Shown in pieces: positions 9,801 to 20,078 of a stretch of DNA of 64,000 bases. The stretch is from Marchantia polymorpha subsp. ruderalis (lineage: Eukaryota; Streptophyta; Marchantiopsida; Marchantiales; Marchantiaceae), in assembly GCA_037833965.1 (NCBI GenBank), contig AP031352.1:19696501-19760500 (forward strand). Direction: 5' to 3'. Made by a program: the position numbers and the translations under genes. The notes below the pieces were generated by a model. The model did no database searches, had not been told where the DNA came from, and saw nothing but the letters and a program-made list of their open reading frames with translations. The stretch's first letter is position 1, and the number at the start of each line of letters is the position of its first letter.

Positions 9801-11340
9801 CTTCATCTGGAAAATCGTCCACCAATTCCTCCTCTGTCGGCTGGGTCCATAATCGGGACAAGTAATCCGCATTTTCGTGGTGCACCTCTTTCCTGGTCTG
9901 GACTGTGTAGGTGAACTCTTGTAGTAACAACACCCACCTGGCGATCCGACCGGATAGGTCGGCTTTCTTGACTAGGTGTTGCAATGCGTAGTGGTCCACA
10001 TGGAACACAAACTCGTAGCAGATTAGGTAGTGACGGAACTTTTTACAGGAGTACACCATCCCCAACGCTTCTCTCTCCGTCGTGGTGTACTTCCGCTCTG
10101 CTAGAGACAGCTGTCGGCTCGCGAAGTAGATCGGGTAGTCCTTTTTGTTGTCATCCTTTTGACTCAGTACTACACCGATGGCGAATGCAGATGTGTCAAC
10201 GTAAACATGGAATGGTCGATTCCAGTCTGGACTCCTTAGCACGGGAGCAGTCGTGAGTTTCGCTTTAAGAGCCTCAAATGCTGACTGCTGGTTCGCACCC
10301 CAGGCATAAGGCTCGTCCTTCTTCAACAACTTGGTCAGGTCCGCCCCAGTATTGCATACAGGTGTATGAATCTTCGGTAGTAGCCAACATGACCCAGGAA
10401 TGCTCGCAGCTCTCTTAGATTCGTGGGTGGCTCAAGCTCGAGTATAACCTTGACCTTCTCGATGTCCACCGCAATGCCGTCTGCCGAGACCCGATGACCC
10501 AACAAGATCCCACTAGTCATAAAGAAAAAGCACTTCTCGGGATGCAGTGATAAACTGCTCTCTCTACATTTATCGAAGGTCTGCTTCAAGTGACTTAGGT
10601 GTTCAGACCGCTTCCCAAAGACACAGAAGTCATCTATGAATATTTCCAGGAACTTCCTCAGTTGTTCCTGGAAGATATTGGTCATCATCCGTTGAAAGGT
10701 GGCAGGCGCGTTGCACAGACCGAAGGGCATCTTGTGGTATGCGTAAGTTCCCCAGTCGGTCGTGAACGTAGTTTTATCCTTGTCCTGTTCCCGGATAGAC
10801 ACCTGATTGTAACCTGAGAACCCGTCCAGGAAGCTATAGCATTCATGTCCTGCGACATGGTCTAGAATGGCATCCGTGAAGGGCAACGGGTGATGATCCT
10901 TGCGTGTTGCTGCATTCAACTTCCGGAAATCCTGACACACTCGTATCTTACCCGTCAACTTCTTGGGTACGATAACAATCGGCGACACCCACTCACTGCT
11001 GAGCACTAGGTAAATAATACCAGCACTCAAGTACTTATCTATCTCCTCCTTAACTAGCAAGGAGTATTTTGGGTTGAGGCGATACTGGCGCTGTCGTATG
11101 GGTACTGAGTCGTCCAGTAAATCGATGCGGTGTTCCCCATACCGTGCAGGTATCCCCTTCATGTCTTCGATCTTCCAGGCGAAGACGTCGACATAATGGC
11201 TAAGGAATGCCTGTACTTTCCTTAGCTCGTCTCCTCTCACTGTGCTTGATACCTTCAAGCACTTGTCGGGACTGAGTTGTACTTCGTGACAGTCACTAGG
11301 GTCGACAATGCCCTCGGTGTGACTCGTCTCACTCCTTCCC
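9801..11340 (-). CDS. Element 2 reverse transcriptase and RNase H region (fossil)
   Basis: Reverse transcriptase with KKLTGKIRVCQDFRKLN, FLDGFSGYNQ, MPFGLCNAPATFQRMM and FIDDFCVF, followed by RNase H with YVDTSAFAIGVVLSQ and YFASRQLSLAERKYTTTE. The motif order is normal. The upstream part (PSDCHEVQLSPDK onward) links to the protease through a UAG in a read-through-like context. The amino-acid sequence is close to that of element 1, so both belong to one family. Confidence 0.95.
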
Positions 11341-11351
11341 AGTCCCACCGT

Positions 11352-11363
11352 TAATTGCTATTG
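11352..11363 (-). promoter_or_regulatory. Candidate UAG read-through context of tobamovirus type (element 2)
   Basis: On the minus strand the sequence is CAA UAG CAA UUA, identical to the leaky-stop context known from tobacco mosaic virus replicase. It separates protease from reverse transcriptase. Element 1 has UAG CAA CUA at the same position, so the arrangement is conserved between two copies of different age. Confidence 0.65.
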
Positions 11364-12897
11364 GTCTTCCGGCTGAATAGCTTCCGGCTCTTCTTCTTCT
11401 CCTACCGAACAGCAGGCAACGAATCCCACGAAATAATCGGATTCGGTACCACTGGAATCCGATCGCGCGGTCGACTCACTGTCCCCGCCCGATGTGTAAC
11501 CTGCACTTGTCGATGGGGTCTCTCCTTCGTGTCTGACCCTATTCCAGGGCACCGTAATGGTCTTGGTCGGTTCCGAAGGATGGGGAAACTTAAGGCGATG
11601 CCTTCGCCAATCACATCTGACTTGTGCGCCATATAGCCATGGTCGCCCGAGCAGAACGTCATAGCCCTGCTTCATCATCGGTTGAAGGATGATATACGTC
11701 AACCGAAAGTCCGCACCACCGATGATTGTTTTGACATTGCGCAGCATACCTGCAGGCATTCTCCGCGTCTGATCCGCTAATCTCAACACACGCTTCGAGG
11801 GTTCGTATTGACTGAACCCCAAAGCTCTCGCGGTATCCTCCGTCATTATGTTGACTCCTGATCCAGAGTCGATTGGTACCCTGCGTACACAACACCCTGC
11901 TATTTCCACATCGATCTCTGGTGGCCCTTGGTCTTCGCTCTCCACTTGATATACTTGAGAGGATGTGGATGCGCGCGGCTTTCGCGGACGCCGTAGCGAA
12001 AGCATCAACATTCTCCGATACGTCTTATTGTCCTCCAGGAGCTGCTTGAACGTGATGTTCACTTTCCGACTCCCGAGATCTTCGACCAAGTCATAGTGGG
12101 CGCGTTGGGTCGCCGGGGTCGGCGGCGGCGCTCTGCGAGGTTCCACGGTGGCTGCCAACTTCGCCCCAAGGAAGGATGGCAAGTCTGGCCGCTGTGGGTC
12201 CTTTTGAGTGCGGATCGCTTCCTTCAACAGGTTGGTTACCTCGTTGCGGATATCCGGAGCATAGTCCCGTTTCAGCAAGCGTACTGGCTCATCCTCGACT
12301 GCTGTCTGGGAGCGCACTGCTGGTGCCTCTCGCGTAACCGAAGACTTCCGTGCAGGTCGCAAGTCGGACTTGCTGGATGTCTTCTCCTTCCCTTTTCCCG
12401 TCCGGTCGTCGGTTCTCCGTTCGTGCTTGCGAGTGTCACGCTCTTGCTCCTTCGATTTCTTGGAACTACGAGTTTCGACCCGTGCGCACATGACCTCTTC
12501 CGCCGGCCATTCTTCGTCTTCGTCATCCCCGTCTGAACCTACTTCGACCTGGTTAACTTGGACGTCCTCCTTGGCAGGAGGGTTCACAAATCGTACCGCT
12601 GGCCGAGGGACTGGTGGCTGATCACACTCTGGCGCAGTATGTCCGGTCTTCTTGCAATTACTACATGTCGGAACATAATCGTTTCGCCTTTTTGGATGGG
12701 GACACTGCGGTGAGAAGTGTCCAACTTCCCCGCAGTTATAACAAGCTCGCGGTGGCGGTGGGTCAAACGTCCCTGGAGGTGCTCTCCGCCTCACGGGTAC
12801 TGTAGTGGCCCGATCCACCGGATGATATCGTGGGACTTGCATTGCTGAAACTGCAGTAGGGGTGGGAACCGACTGGACGGCGTAGGCTGTCTCTTCG
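11361..12897 (-). CDS. Element 2 nucleocapsid knuckles and aspartic protease region (fossil)
   Basis: Reads on the minus strand. Two CCHC zinc knuckles come first (CYNCGEVGHFSPQC and CSNCKKTGHTAPEC), then a charged linker rich in Lys, Arg, Glu and Asp, then a retropepsin domain with IDSGSGVNIM and GYDVLLGRPWLYG. The tail is acidic and ends at the UAG described separately. Together with the knuckle at the end of gag this gives three CCHC knuckles. Confidence 0.93.
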
Positions 12898-14193
12898 CTA
12901 GCCTCTCCATAGTACTGGGGGGTGCTCTCCATAGTACGGTTGTGCCCACTCTACTGCGTTGACTGGATATGACGGACGGGTGGTAAGGCACTCGGTGTTT
13001 GCATGTCCCACCGCCCCGCACGTAGTACACCATAAGTTCGCTCGCACTCTCCCGGGTGATTTTCGGCGATCATGCCCGCCTACCACTTGAACCTTGAGAT
13101 CGGCGAAGTCCTTCACAAGGGTCTCCATCTTCGAGGCTATGTCTCCCGGCGCTCTGTCCGTAGTCACTCGTCGGGTGCCCTTCTTCTTCGCTGCCCCATG
13201 CTTCTTCCTCTTCTTCTCCTCCTCCGACGATGAGGTTTCCTCTTCTTCGGATGAGGAACGGTTCTCGTCCGAAGACGATTCCTCCGATGACGGAGTTGTA
13301 CCTCTACGTCGTCTTCGCCCTCCCTTCGGTTTTCGCTCCTTTGACTCCCGTCTCTCTCTCCCTCTTCGGTTGAGAGTGGAAGTTTCGAAGGCTTCTGCCG
13401 ATGCAATCACATCCTCAATAGTGTCGCACTTGCTGCGTCGGCAAAAAGTCTCCATCTCCCGAGTTAAACCGGTCACGTACCAATCCACAGCTTGTTGTAC
13501 CGAGAAAGGGGACCCTGGTCCTGTTTTCGGTATTCTGTCAAGGAGGTCCAGAAATCTCTCAGTGTAGTCACGCAGACTCTCCTTCTTCTCTCGCTGCAAA
13601 TTACGTAACTTTGTCAATACCCGACTGTCGTAGCCGAGCTCACGGAAGCGGCGAAGGAACTTCTCCTTCAGCTGGGCCCATGTTGTCAACCCAGTCGGAT
13701 CGATGCTCTCGTGATTGTACCAACTCCTCGCTTTCTTCCGCAGAAGACTTGGAAAGATCCTTAGTCGGTCGTCGTCTGCGATCTCGCGATTGGCAATAGA
13801 CACCGATTCGAACAACTTGATGTATGAATCTGCATCGTCGTCATCCCCACTCCCTTTATACTTTGGGTAGGAATGTTTAGTAATCGGCTGAGGTAGCTGC
13901 ACATTGGCTTGTCCGTCCGCCATCGGTGTGTCTGTCGACGGTTCTCGGGCGGTCGTTTCTAAATCACGAGGCGGGTCCGTGCAAGGAATATCTAGTAGAA
14001 CTGTAAGCACCAAGTTTGGTTCCGAGTCGCCGGGGGTAGGTTCCCCAAGGATGTCGGCCGAACTAGGCTTAGGTACTCTTTTTGGTGTTTTCTTGTTTTG
14101 ACGCCGTGTCTCTTCCACGGCCTTCTCTGAATCTCGTCGGAACCTGCGGACAGCTCTAGCACTTAGGTTGCTCCCGCTAGCTCCAGTCGACAT
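12898..14193 (-). CDS. Element 2 gag (fossil)
   Basis: About 431 residues from ATG at 14193. The capsid-like retrotransposon gag block lies near residues 110-225 (DSYIKLFESV, RKKARSWYNH, TWAQLKEKFLRRF, RDYTERFLDLL). A Ser/Glu/Lys-rich low-complexity stretch follows, then one CCHC knuckle (CTTCGAVGHANTEC). It starts 86 bases inside the 5' LTR end, after the primer binding site. It overlaps the next region, as is common between gag and pol frames. Confidence 0.93.
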   Translation of the reverse strand: MSTGASGSNLSARAVRRFRRDSEKAVEETRRQNKKTPKRVPKPSSADILGEPTPGDSEPNLVLTVLLDIPCTDPPRDLETTAREPSTDTPMADGQANVQLPQPITKHSYPKYKGSGDDDDADSYIKLFESVSIANREIADDDRLRIFPSLLRKKARSWYNHESIDPTGLTTWAQLKEKFLRRFRELGYDSRVLTKLRNLQREKKESLRDYTERFLDLLDRIPKTGPGSPFSVQQAVDWYVTGLTREMETFCRRSKCDTIEDVIASAEAFETSTLNRRGRERRESKERKPKGGRRRRRGTTPSSEESSSDENRSSSEEEETSSSEEEKKRKKHGAAKKKGTRRVTTDRAPGDIASKMETLVKDFADLKVQVVGGHDRRKSPGRVRANLWCTTCGAVGHANTECLTTRPSYPVNAVEWAQPYYGEHPPVLWRG

Positions 14194-14239
14194 TCACCGA
14201 GCATGGCTGCTCGTAAAAACCCCGGTGTTGACGCAACTG

Positions 14240-14257
14240 TCCCCGGCAGCGGCGCCA
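14240..14257 (-). promoter_or_regulatory. Primer binding site of element 2
   Basis: On the minus strand the sequence is TGGCGCCGCTGCCGGGGA, close to the primer site usual in plant Athila/Tat-type gypsy elements. It begins with TGG, as needed to pair with a tRNA CCA end. It lies 22 bases inside the LTR end, a longer spacer than usual. Confidence 0.85.
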
Positions 14258-14279
14258 AAAAGAAGTTGTCGGCTTCTTA

Positions 14280-17200
14280 TGTAATAACCCACTAAAGGCT
14301 AAAACTGCAATATAGTGGTAGAAAGGTCGAACCCACAGGGACAGAGGAACACACAGGGTACAAAGTGTCACGTTTTAACAGACTATTGAGGAGTTTGAAT
14401 TCTCAGGCGACTGTCACTCCCAGAAATACTGCAAGTGTCCACTCGGAGCGCACTCGGAGGTCGCACAGTGCAGCGTAACACACACACACACACACACCTG
14501 AAACTACAGAAACACAACCCAGAGATCCGTTAGGACCTCTACTTCAAGATTTCAGGGGGAAAGTCTCTCACGAGCACACTCGGCAAAGCTGCGGGCAGTG
14601 ACTTCCAACTCCGGCTTTTACAACGCTTCCACTAGCTTGCTGCTAGTGTAGGAAACCCGGTTTGGACTACCTACTTCGGATCGAAGTCACTCAGACGCGG
14701 TGAACAACACTCTCAACTCACAAAACGCGCAGAGAACACAGGTCCACACTGAGAGACTCACTGTGAAACATTCCAGTAACACAACAACAATCTATTGAAG
14801 AGTTTGAATTCTCAGGCACTTGTCATTCCCAGAAATACTACAGGGGTTACCCTCAAGGCACCTGCTGCAGCGTAACCTGAATTTACAACCAAGGCTTACA
14901 CGAAGTAGCAAAACCTCACTTTGGCCTTCAGGGGAAAAATCCCAAGGAGTACAATCAGAAAGAAACACTCGAAGGTGTAGGGGCGAAACTGTTCAAGTAT
15001 CTAACTAGTCACTGGCTCTGAGCATCGGCAGTCACCCGCAGGTGCAAATCCGAACTACTCAAGTCTCTAACCAATGTACTAGCTCTGAACATTCGGCCGA
15101 AGGCCTTCAGCTACAAAATGCGGAACGCTAAGTTGTAACTCCTCGTGCGTGGTGACAGAACTCAAGGACACAAACACGCAAAGGAAATGGGTTCCTGATC
15201 TGCACTTCTGATGGGAAAGAACCCCAGGCAAAACGCCTGGAACTATTTTATACCTTCTAAGTCCTACCTAGCACTACACTGCACTACGCTACACGCCTGC
15301 ACAGAACCACGCTACACTACACTCCGCGGAACCTGTACTACGTCTCCTGCGCGGCGGATTGCCGCGCACTAACTCCCTACCCTGCCAATCTTCCGTTCGA
15401 CTGCGCAGTCCCAAACGCTGCAATGCCGCGGACACCTCCACTTCGAGGGCGGACATGGTATCCTGTGCCTTCGACAGAAAAGCATCGAGCTTCTTTGCTA
15501 CCTTCCGTCGACTCCTACTGTCGCCTGACAACAACCCGGCTGCGCGCAATTCAAACTCACGCAGTGTGAGTTTCTCCTGTGCCTTCACTTCCCAGTGGGC
15601 GTAGCCCTTGAGACAGTGGGCGACACGCCTCGCCGTCTCCACCTTCGTGCGATCCGCCTCCTTCCTGCGATCCTCTTCAATTATCACTAATTGCGATTCG
15701 GCCTCAGCACGTTGCGCTCTCAATTCGCCACACTCTTACTGTAACCTGCGGATTAACTCCTCATCCGCCTGCCGTGCGAGCTGACATTGTTCCAACAACC
15801 GCGTCTGTCGCACGAGCTCCTCTGACAAAATCCGATTCTGGGCCTGCTCAGAAATGAGTGCTTCCTTGACCTTCACCTGCTCCTTGGTGAGCTCGTCCAG
15901 TTTCTCATCCTTCACCTTCTCGGAGTACTTGTAGAATTTCTGATTAAGTTTATACTGACCCCACAAGCATGCATGCTTCTCCTTCAATTCCCTCAACTCC
16001 TGGTCCACTCTAGCTAACAGCTTGCTGGTGTGGACTTTAGTGCGAGTCCGCCTGCGCACTAACTCGATGTAAGATCCCGGCTGAAGTGGGTCGGCGTATT
16101 TATCGACCTTACGATCCAAGTACCTCAGCAACGGAATCACCTGCTCAGAGAGCGCCGCCGCCGGCGCTCCAACAATTTCCTCCTCCTCCTCCTTGGTGTC
16201 CTCTGCTCCTGACATTTCTTCAGTGGAGCCTCCGTCGTCATCATCCGAGTGGAGAATTTCGGTCGCCATTGATTGCGTCGGCGACTGCCCCGAGTGGGGC
16301 TGCACGTCGTCGACGTGTGCTGCCTGCGAAGGCACGGCTGCAGCCTCGCTGCTCTTCGCCAAAATGTCTAAGGCGGTAGGCGAATGTGCCCGTGCGGCAT
16401 CCCCGCCGCTCGCTTGTTGGTCGTCTACCGTATCCTCTCTGCTGCCGAAGGCGATCGAGCGGAGGGTGGCTGCGCGGGGTTTGATTGCGCATCGCGCATC
16501 GAAATTTCATCCCGAGGACAGTCACTCCGCTCCTGCGTCTGTTGCTGATCCCTTGATCCGTCCGTGGGGGCTGTGCTCGGCCTGTGCGCAGGCGCAAATG
16601 CCGGCGCCTTGTCCGCCGCAGGCGTAGCGCCGCGGACATCCATCGCCAAAGGCGACATGGCCGGGGGCCGCTCGCCCGATGTCCCTTGGCCTATAGGCCC
16701 TACCGCCAAAGGCGCATCTATCGGCGGACTACCCGCCGATGGTGCGGCCTCCGCACGCTCCCTGCTCGTATCTCCTCGGCTCGAAGGCCCTGGCGCCGAA
16801 GGCGCAAATTGCGGCGCGTGGTGCGCCGGAGGGTCTGGCCCCGAGGGCCGGTGTCTCGTAGGCGGTTCTTCCGCCGGCTCCTTCCCCTTCCTACGTTGGA
16901 ACGGGGGTGATTCTTGCCTGTGCACAGGCGGCACGTGTGGAGGCGACCTGTGCACAGGCGAGCGCCTGTGCACAGGCGGACTGCTCCTTCCCACGCGTAA
17001 GCGTAGATCCACGTCCACTTGTGATCGCCTGTCCGCGGAGGCTCGTCCGTCCGCGGAGTCTCGTCTGTGCGCAAACGGAACATCTGTCCGCGACGCACGT
17101 GGTAACTCCGGAGGCCCTTGGCCCGTAGGCGGCCTCTCTCCCGTCGAGGTTGCAGCGTGACCCGTTGCTCCTGCGGTCGTCCGCGCTTCCTCATGCTTCT

Positions 17201-19646
17201 CTGGCGACGCACTTCCTTTCTCCGTCGCAATCGTCGCCGTGTCCGCACTGTCGGCTGGTAACACCAGTCTGCGTGCCTTCTGCTTCGGCCGGCTGTATGA
17301 CTCGTACAGCGGCCGCGGTCGAATGGGAGCAGAGGGTTCTTGATGCTGCTCCTCTTCGGACTCTTCTCTCCATCGCCGCTTCCGCGGCACTCGTGCTGCA
17401 GGAGTGTTTCTCCCTTCGTCCCTCCGCCTTGATGGGGTAGAAGTCGGTGACTCCTCTGCATCAGTGTCGACCTCATTCTCCCGCACATACTTCCCGGGAT
17501 GGTCGACGGACAATGGCGGAAAATGCTCAAGCTCCGCCGCTGTCAAACAATTCCGCTGTCGATAAAAATTGATGAGGAAAGGAGAAAGATGGTTTAGAGT
17601 TCCCCCCTTCTCCTCAAAAGCGTGCTGTCGCATCACCCTGTGCAGGATGCTCGCCCAGTGAATTGGAGTTCCCTCGATGACGCACTCCACAAAAGAGACC
17701 TGCCACAATGTGATGTAGCAGGCGCGGTGTGGCTGCAGCAATTGCATCAGCGCCGCGGACAAAGTCCGGCGAAATCGATCCTTGTAATCACGGGTCCTGT
17801 ACCCATTCTTGGTAGACCTCCCGGTCTTGAATAGCTCCACAAATTGCGCCTCTTCCTGCTTGGTCACCTTGATGCTCTCACTGTCGAAAAGGAGATGCCC
17901 TGGCATGCCAGCACATCTTCCCAACGCCTGCGCCCAATCTTGGACTGTCCACCGATCAACATGCGGACGCAATCCGCGCGAGGGTGGTCCCTGTGGCTCT
18001 AGCCACTCGCGCACCATATTCGCACAGATGTAGTTCCATCCCCATAGCAAGAAATCGAGCTTTCTTGCTATTAAGCGCTCCTCGAAAGCGCGCAGCCCGT
18101 TCTGTGGTAGGCGAAGTGGCACCATCCGCAATCTGCCCGGTCTCGTCATTGCGTTCTTGGGTTTCGCTCGCCCGCTCATTCTACTTCCGCACCGCCCGAG
18201 CTCCTTTCTCTCTCGGCAAACTCTAATCGCCCTCAATTCCAAATCACGCGCATTCACTTCTCCCTCAATCAACAAGAAATCTCCTGTGCGGCGACGTCGA
18301 GAATGTTTAGCAGCCAGCAGATGGATGCGCGCAGCGCGCACAAGAGATTGGAATCGCGAATTCAAGAATGGGACGTTCTCCGCCGCCCGGTCGAAGGTCA
18401 TGGTCGGCTCTTGCTCGTGAAGAACGTCTCACTTGATGGCCGCGCCGGCTCTACGCTGGAACGGTCTTCGCTCTCACGCGCGGCTTCACGCTCCGCCGTC
18501 GTCGATTAAACTCTCACGCTCGAATTGGCGGATTTGAACTCCGCGAGCGTATTACCCCGCGGACATGGGGGCGTAGCGCCAAAGGCGAGTTTTCCGCCTT
18601 GCGCGGTACACTTGTTCGTACCGCCCCTCGGCCAATCCCCCTCTGCCTTGACGCGTGTGTCCGCATGTCGGACAAAAGTTCAACTCCTGCCTGTGCGCAG
18701 GCAGACTCCTCGGCGGATTCTCCGCCGGCGCGGAACTTCATTCTCCTGTGCACAGGCGCTCGCCTGTGCGCAGGCGAATTCCGCGCGCGGCGTCGCGCTG
18801 GCGCGGAAGGCGTTGACCGTGGTCAGCCGTCTCCGTCCAGTCTGTCCGTTTCTTGTCTCTTCGTCGGCGCTTCCGCCGCCGCAACTCCGTCCGTCCAAGA
18901 GCGCATCCACCCGTCCCGTCCGCATGGTCCGTACAGATTTGATTACTCTGGCGGCTCTTCCGCCATACGCGGCGCTGCGCTGGCGCGGAAGGCGCCGTAC
19001 ACTTTATACCTCACAAGGCGCATTTCTAGGGCCCAAGGCGGATTTTCCGCCGACGCCGAAGCGCCTGTGCACAGGCGAACGCCTGTGCGTAGGCGGACTT
19101 CGCGCCTCCCCAAACCCTACTTCGCCTGTGCACAGGCGAACGCCTTCGTCCGCGCATAGGACAAAACTTGATTCCCCCTTCCGCGTAGGCGGAATTCCCG
19201 CCGGTGGCGAACTCCTTCCGCCGAAGGCGACCGTCTCCGTATCTTCCAATAGTGATAGCTCCCTAAGTCCTCATCCGTTCCAAGCGTTCTTGGACTCGTT
19301 GGAATCAGTGCGTCGAGCTCTTTCCAACGAGACCCTAACTTGGTCAAGGCGCCCGAGGGTTGACCTAATTATGGAGGATTTTCCCTACCGCCGCGGACGC
19401 AACCACCGACGGCGGGTTTTGCGCCTTGCGTCGTAGGGGTCCTAACTGCAGAGCTCGCAGGGAGGGTGGTGCCTGTCCTTACTGCTGCACCCCAAATCCT
19501 AGATTCTACAAGATCCCTCGAGAATCCCCGCGATCTTCCGGATTCACTCCGTTTTGATGTACCGAAGGCTATTTACAATGCTGCCAGGGTACAGTTTTCC
19601 AAAAATGTTTTAATTTCCTCAAAATTGCCAAAAGTGGGGTACCACA
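14280..19646 (-). repeat. LTR-A, 5' LTR of element 2 (right arm)
   Basis: On the minus strand it runs from TGTGGTACCCC at 19646 to TTATTACA at 14280, 5367 bp, and is followed by the leader and primer binding site. It mirrors 3083-8451 almost base for base, including the reading frame, the TATA box (15245-15252) and the CA microsatellite near 14482. Confidence 0.93.
15289..18401 (-). CDS. LTR-borne reading frame region, subfamily A, right arm (fossil)
   Basis: Mirror copy of the left-arm frame. Its long N-terminal frame of 658 residues differs from the left arm at about four residues. Parts are the conserved N-terminal block, the PVHRR-bearing Pro/Arg-rich middle, and the coiled coil with basic tail. 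About two breaks are shared with the left arm. It lies upstream of the LTR TATA box. Confidence 0.75.
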
Positions 19647-19651
19647 ATCCG
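19647..19651. repeat. Target-site duplication of element 2, right copy (ATCCG)
   Basis: Partner of 3078-3082. It directly follows GGGGTACCACA, the mirrored U3 terminus. Confidence 0.92.
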
Positions 19652-20041
19652 ATCTTACCCATCGAATTCGAGATACCTACCAAGAGGACCTTAGATCAGA
19701 GAAGGCTGGACGCGGAAGAAAGTCAGGCATATCGACTGCAAGAAGTAATGGCACTGGAGGAAAGACGTCAAGAGGCCGAAGATCGAACAAAGCAACTACA
19801 ACTCAGGTGGAAGGAGAAGTACGATCGAAGACTCAAACCAGTACTACTTGAGAAGGGCGACTTGGCTCTGCTATACGATAGCAGACATGCTAGATTTCCA
19901 GGCAAGCTACACTTGAGATGGATGGGACCTTACAAGGTGATAGAAGTTTTCCCAAATGCATCCATCCAACTCGAAGAACTGACAGGAGAATGGCTAGGCA
20001 CCCGCGTGAACGGGTGGCGTCTGAAGAAATACCACGTGTAA
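19652..20041 (+). CDS. Element 1 integrase, C-terminal part (fossil)
   Basis: Continuation of the outer element's integrase after the nested element 2. It shows a Lys/Arg/Glu-rich helix, then KGDLALLYDSRHARFPG, the GPY-type module LRWMGPYKVIEVFP and the terminal VNGWRLKKYHV. The sequence parallels the end of integrase in element 2. Confidence 0.93.
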   Translation: MLPIEFEIPTKRTLDQRRLDAEESQAYRLQEVMALEERRQEAEDRTKQLQLRWKEKYDRRLKPVLLEKGDLALLYDSRHARFPGKLHLRWMGPYKVIEVFPNASIQLEELTGEWLGTRVNGWRLKKYHV

Positions 20042-20061
20042 ATGTTCGCGTGGGCGCTCAC

Positions 20062-20078
20062 AATTGAGGAGGGAGGCA
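20062..20078 (+). promoter_or_regulatory. Polypurine tract of element 1
   Basis: AATTGAGGAGGGAGGCA directly precedes TGTGGTAACAC, the start of the 3' LTR. It parallels the tract of element 2. Confidence 0.85.

Larger units (their letters stand above)
3083..19646 (-). mobile_element. Ty3/gypsy element 2 with head-to-head (inverted) LTRs
   Basis: A 16.6-kb LTR retrotransposon inserted in element 1. The body (8452-14279) reads on the minus strand. Its 5' LTR (14280-19646) has the expected orientation, but the LTR at the 3' side (3083-8451) is flipped, so both outer ends are U3 starts (TGTGGTACC). A 5-bp duplication, ATCCG, flanks the whole unit. The arms are 5367 and 5369 bp and differ very little, so the insertion is young. 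The body carries gag, protease, RT, RNase H and integrase and is close to whole, with at most a few breaks. Confidence 0.93.

Noticed and set aside
3083-19646. A giant DNA transposon with 5.4-kb terminal inverted repeats
   Set aside because: The arms are LTRs: they have TATA, R/U5, TG...CA ends and matching solo LTRs, and the body has gag-pol with a primer site and polypurine tract in the right places. The 5-bp duplication also fits gypsy integrase.
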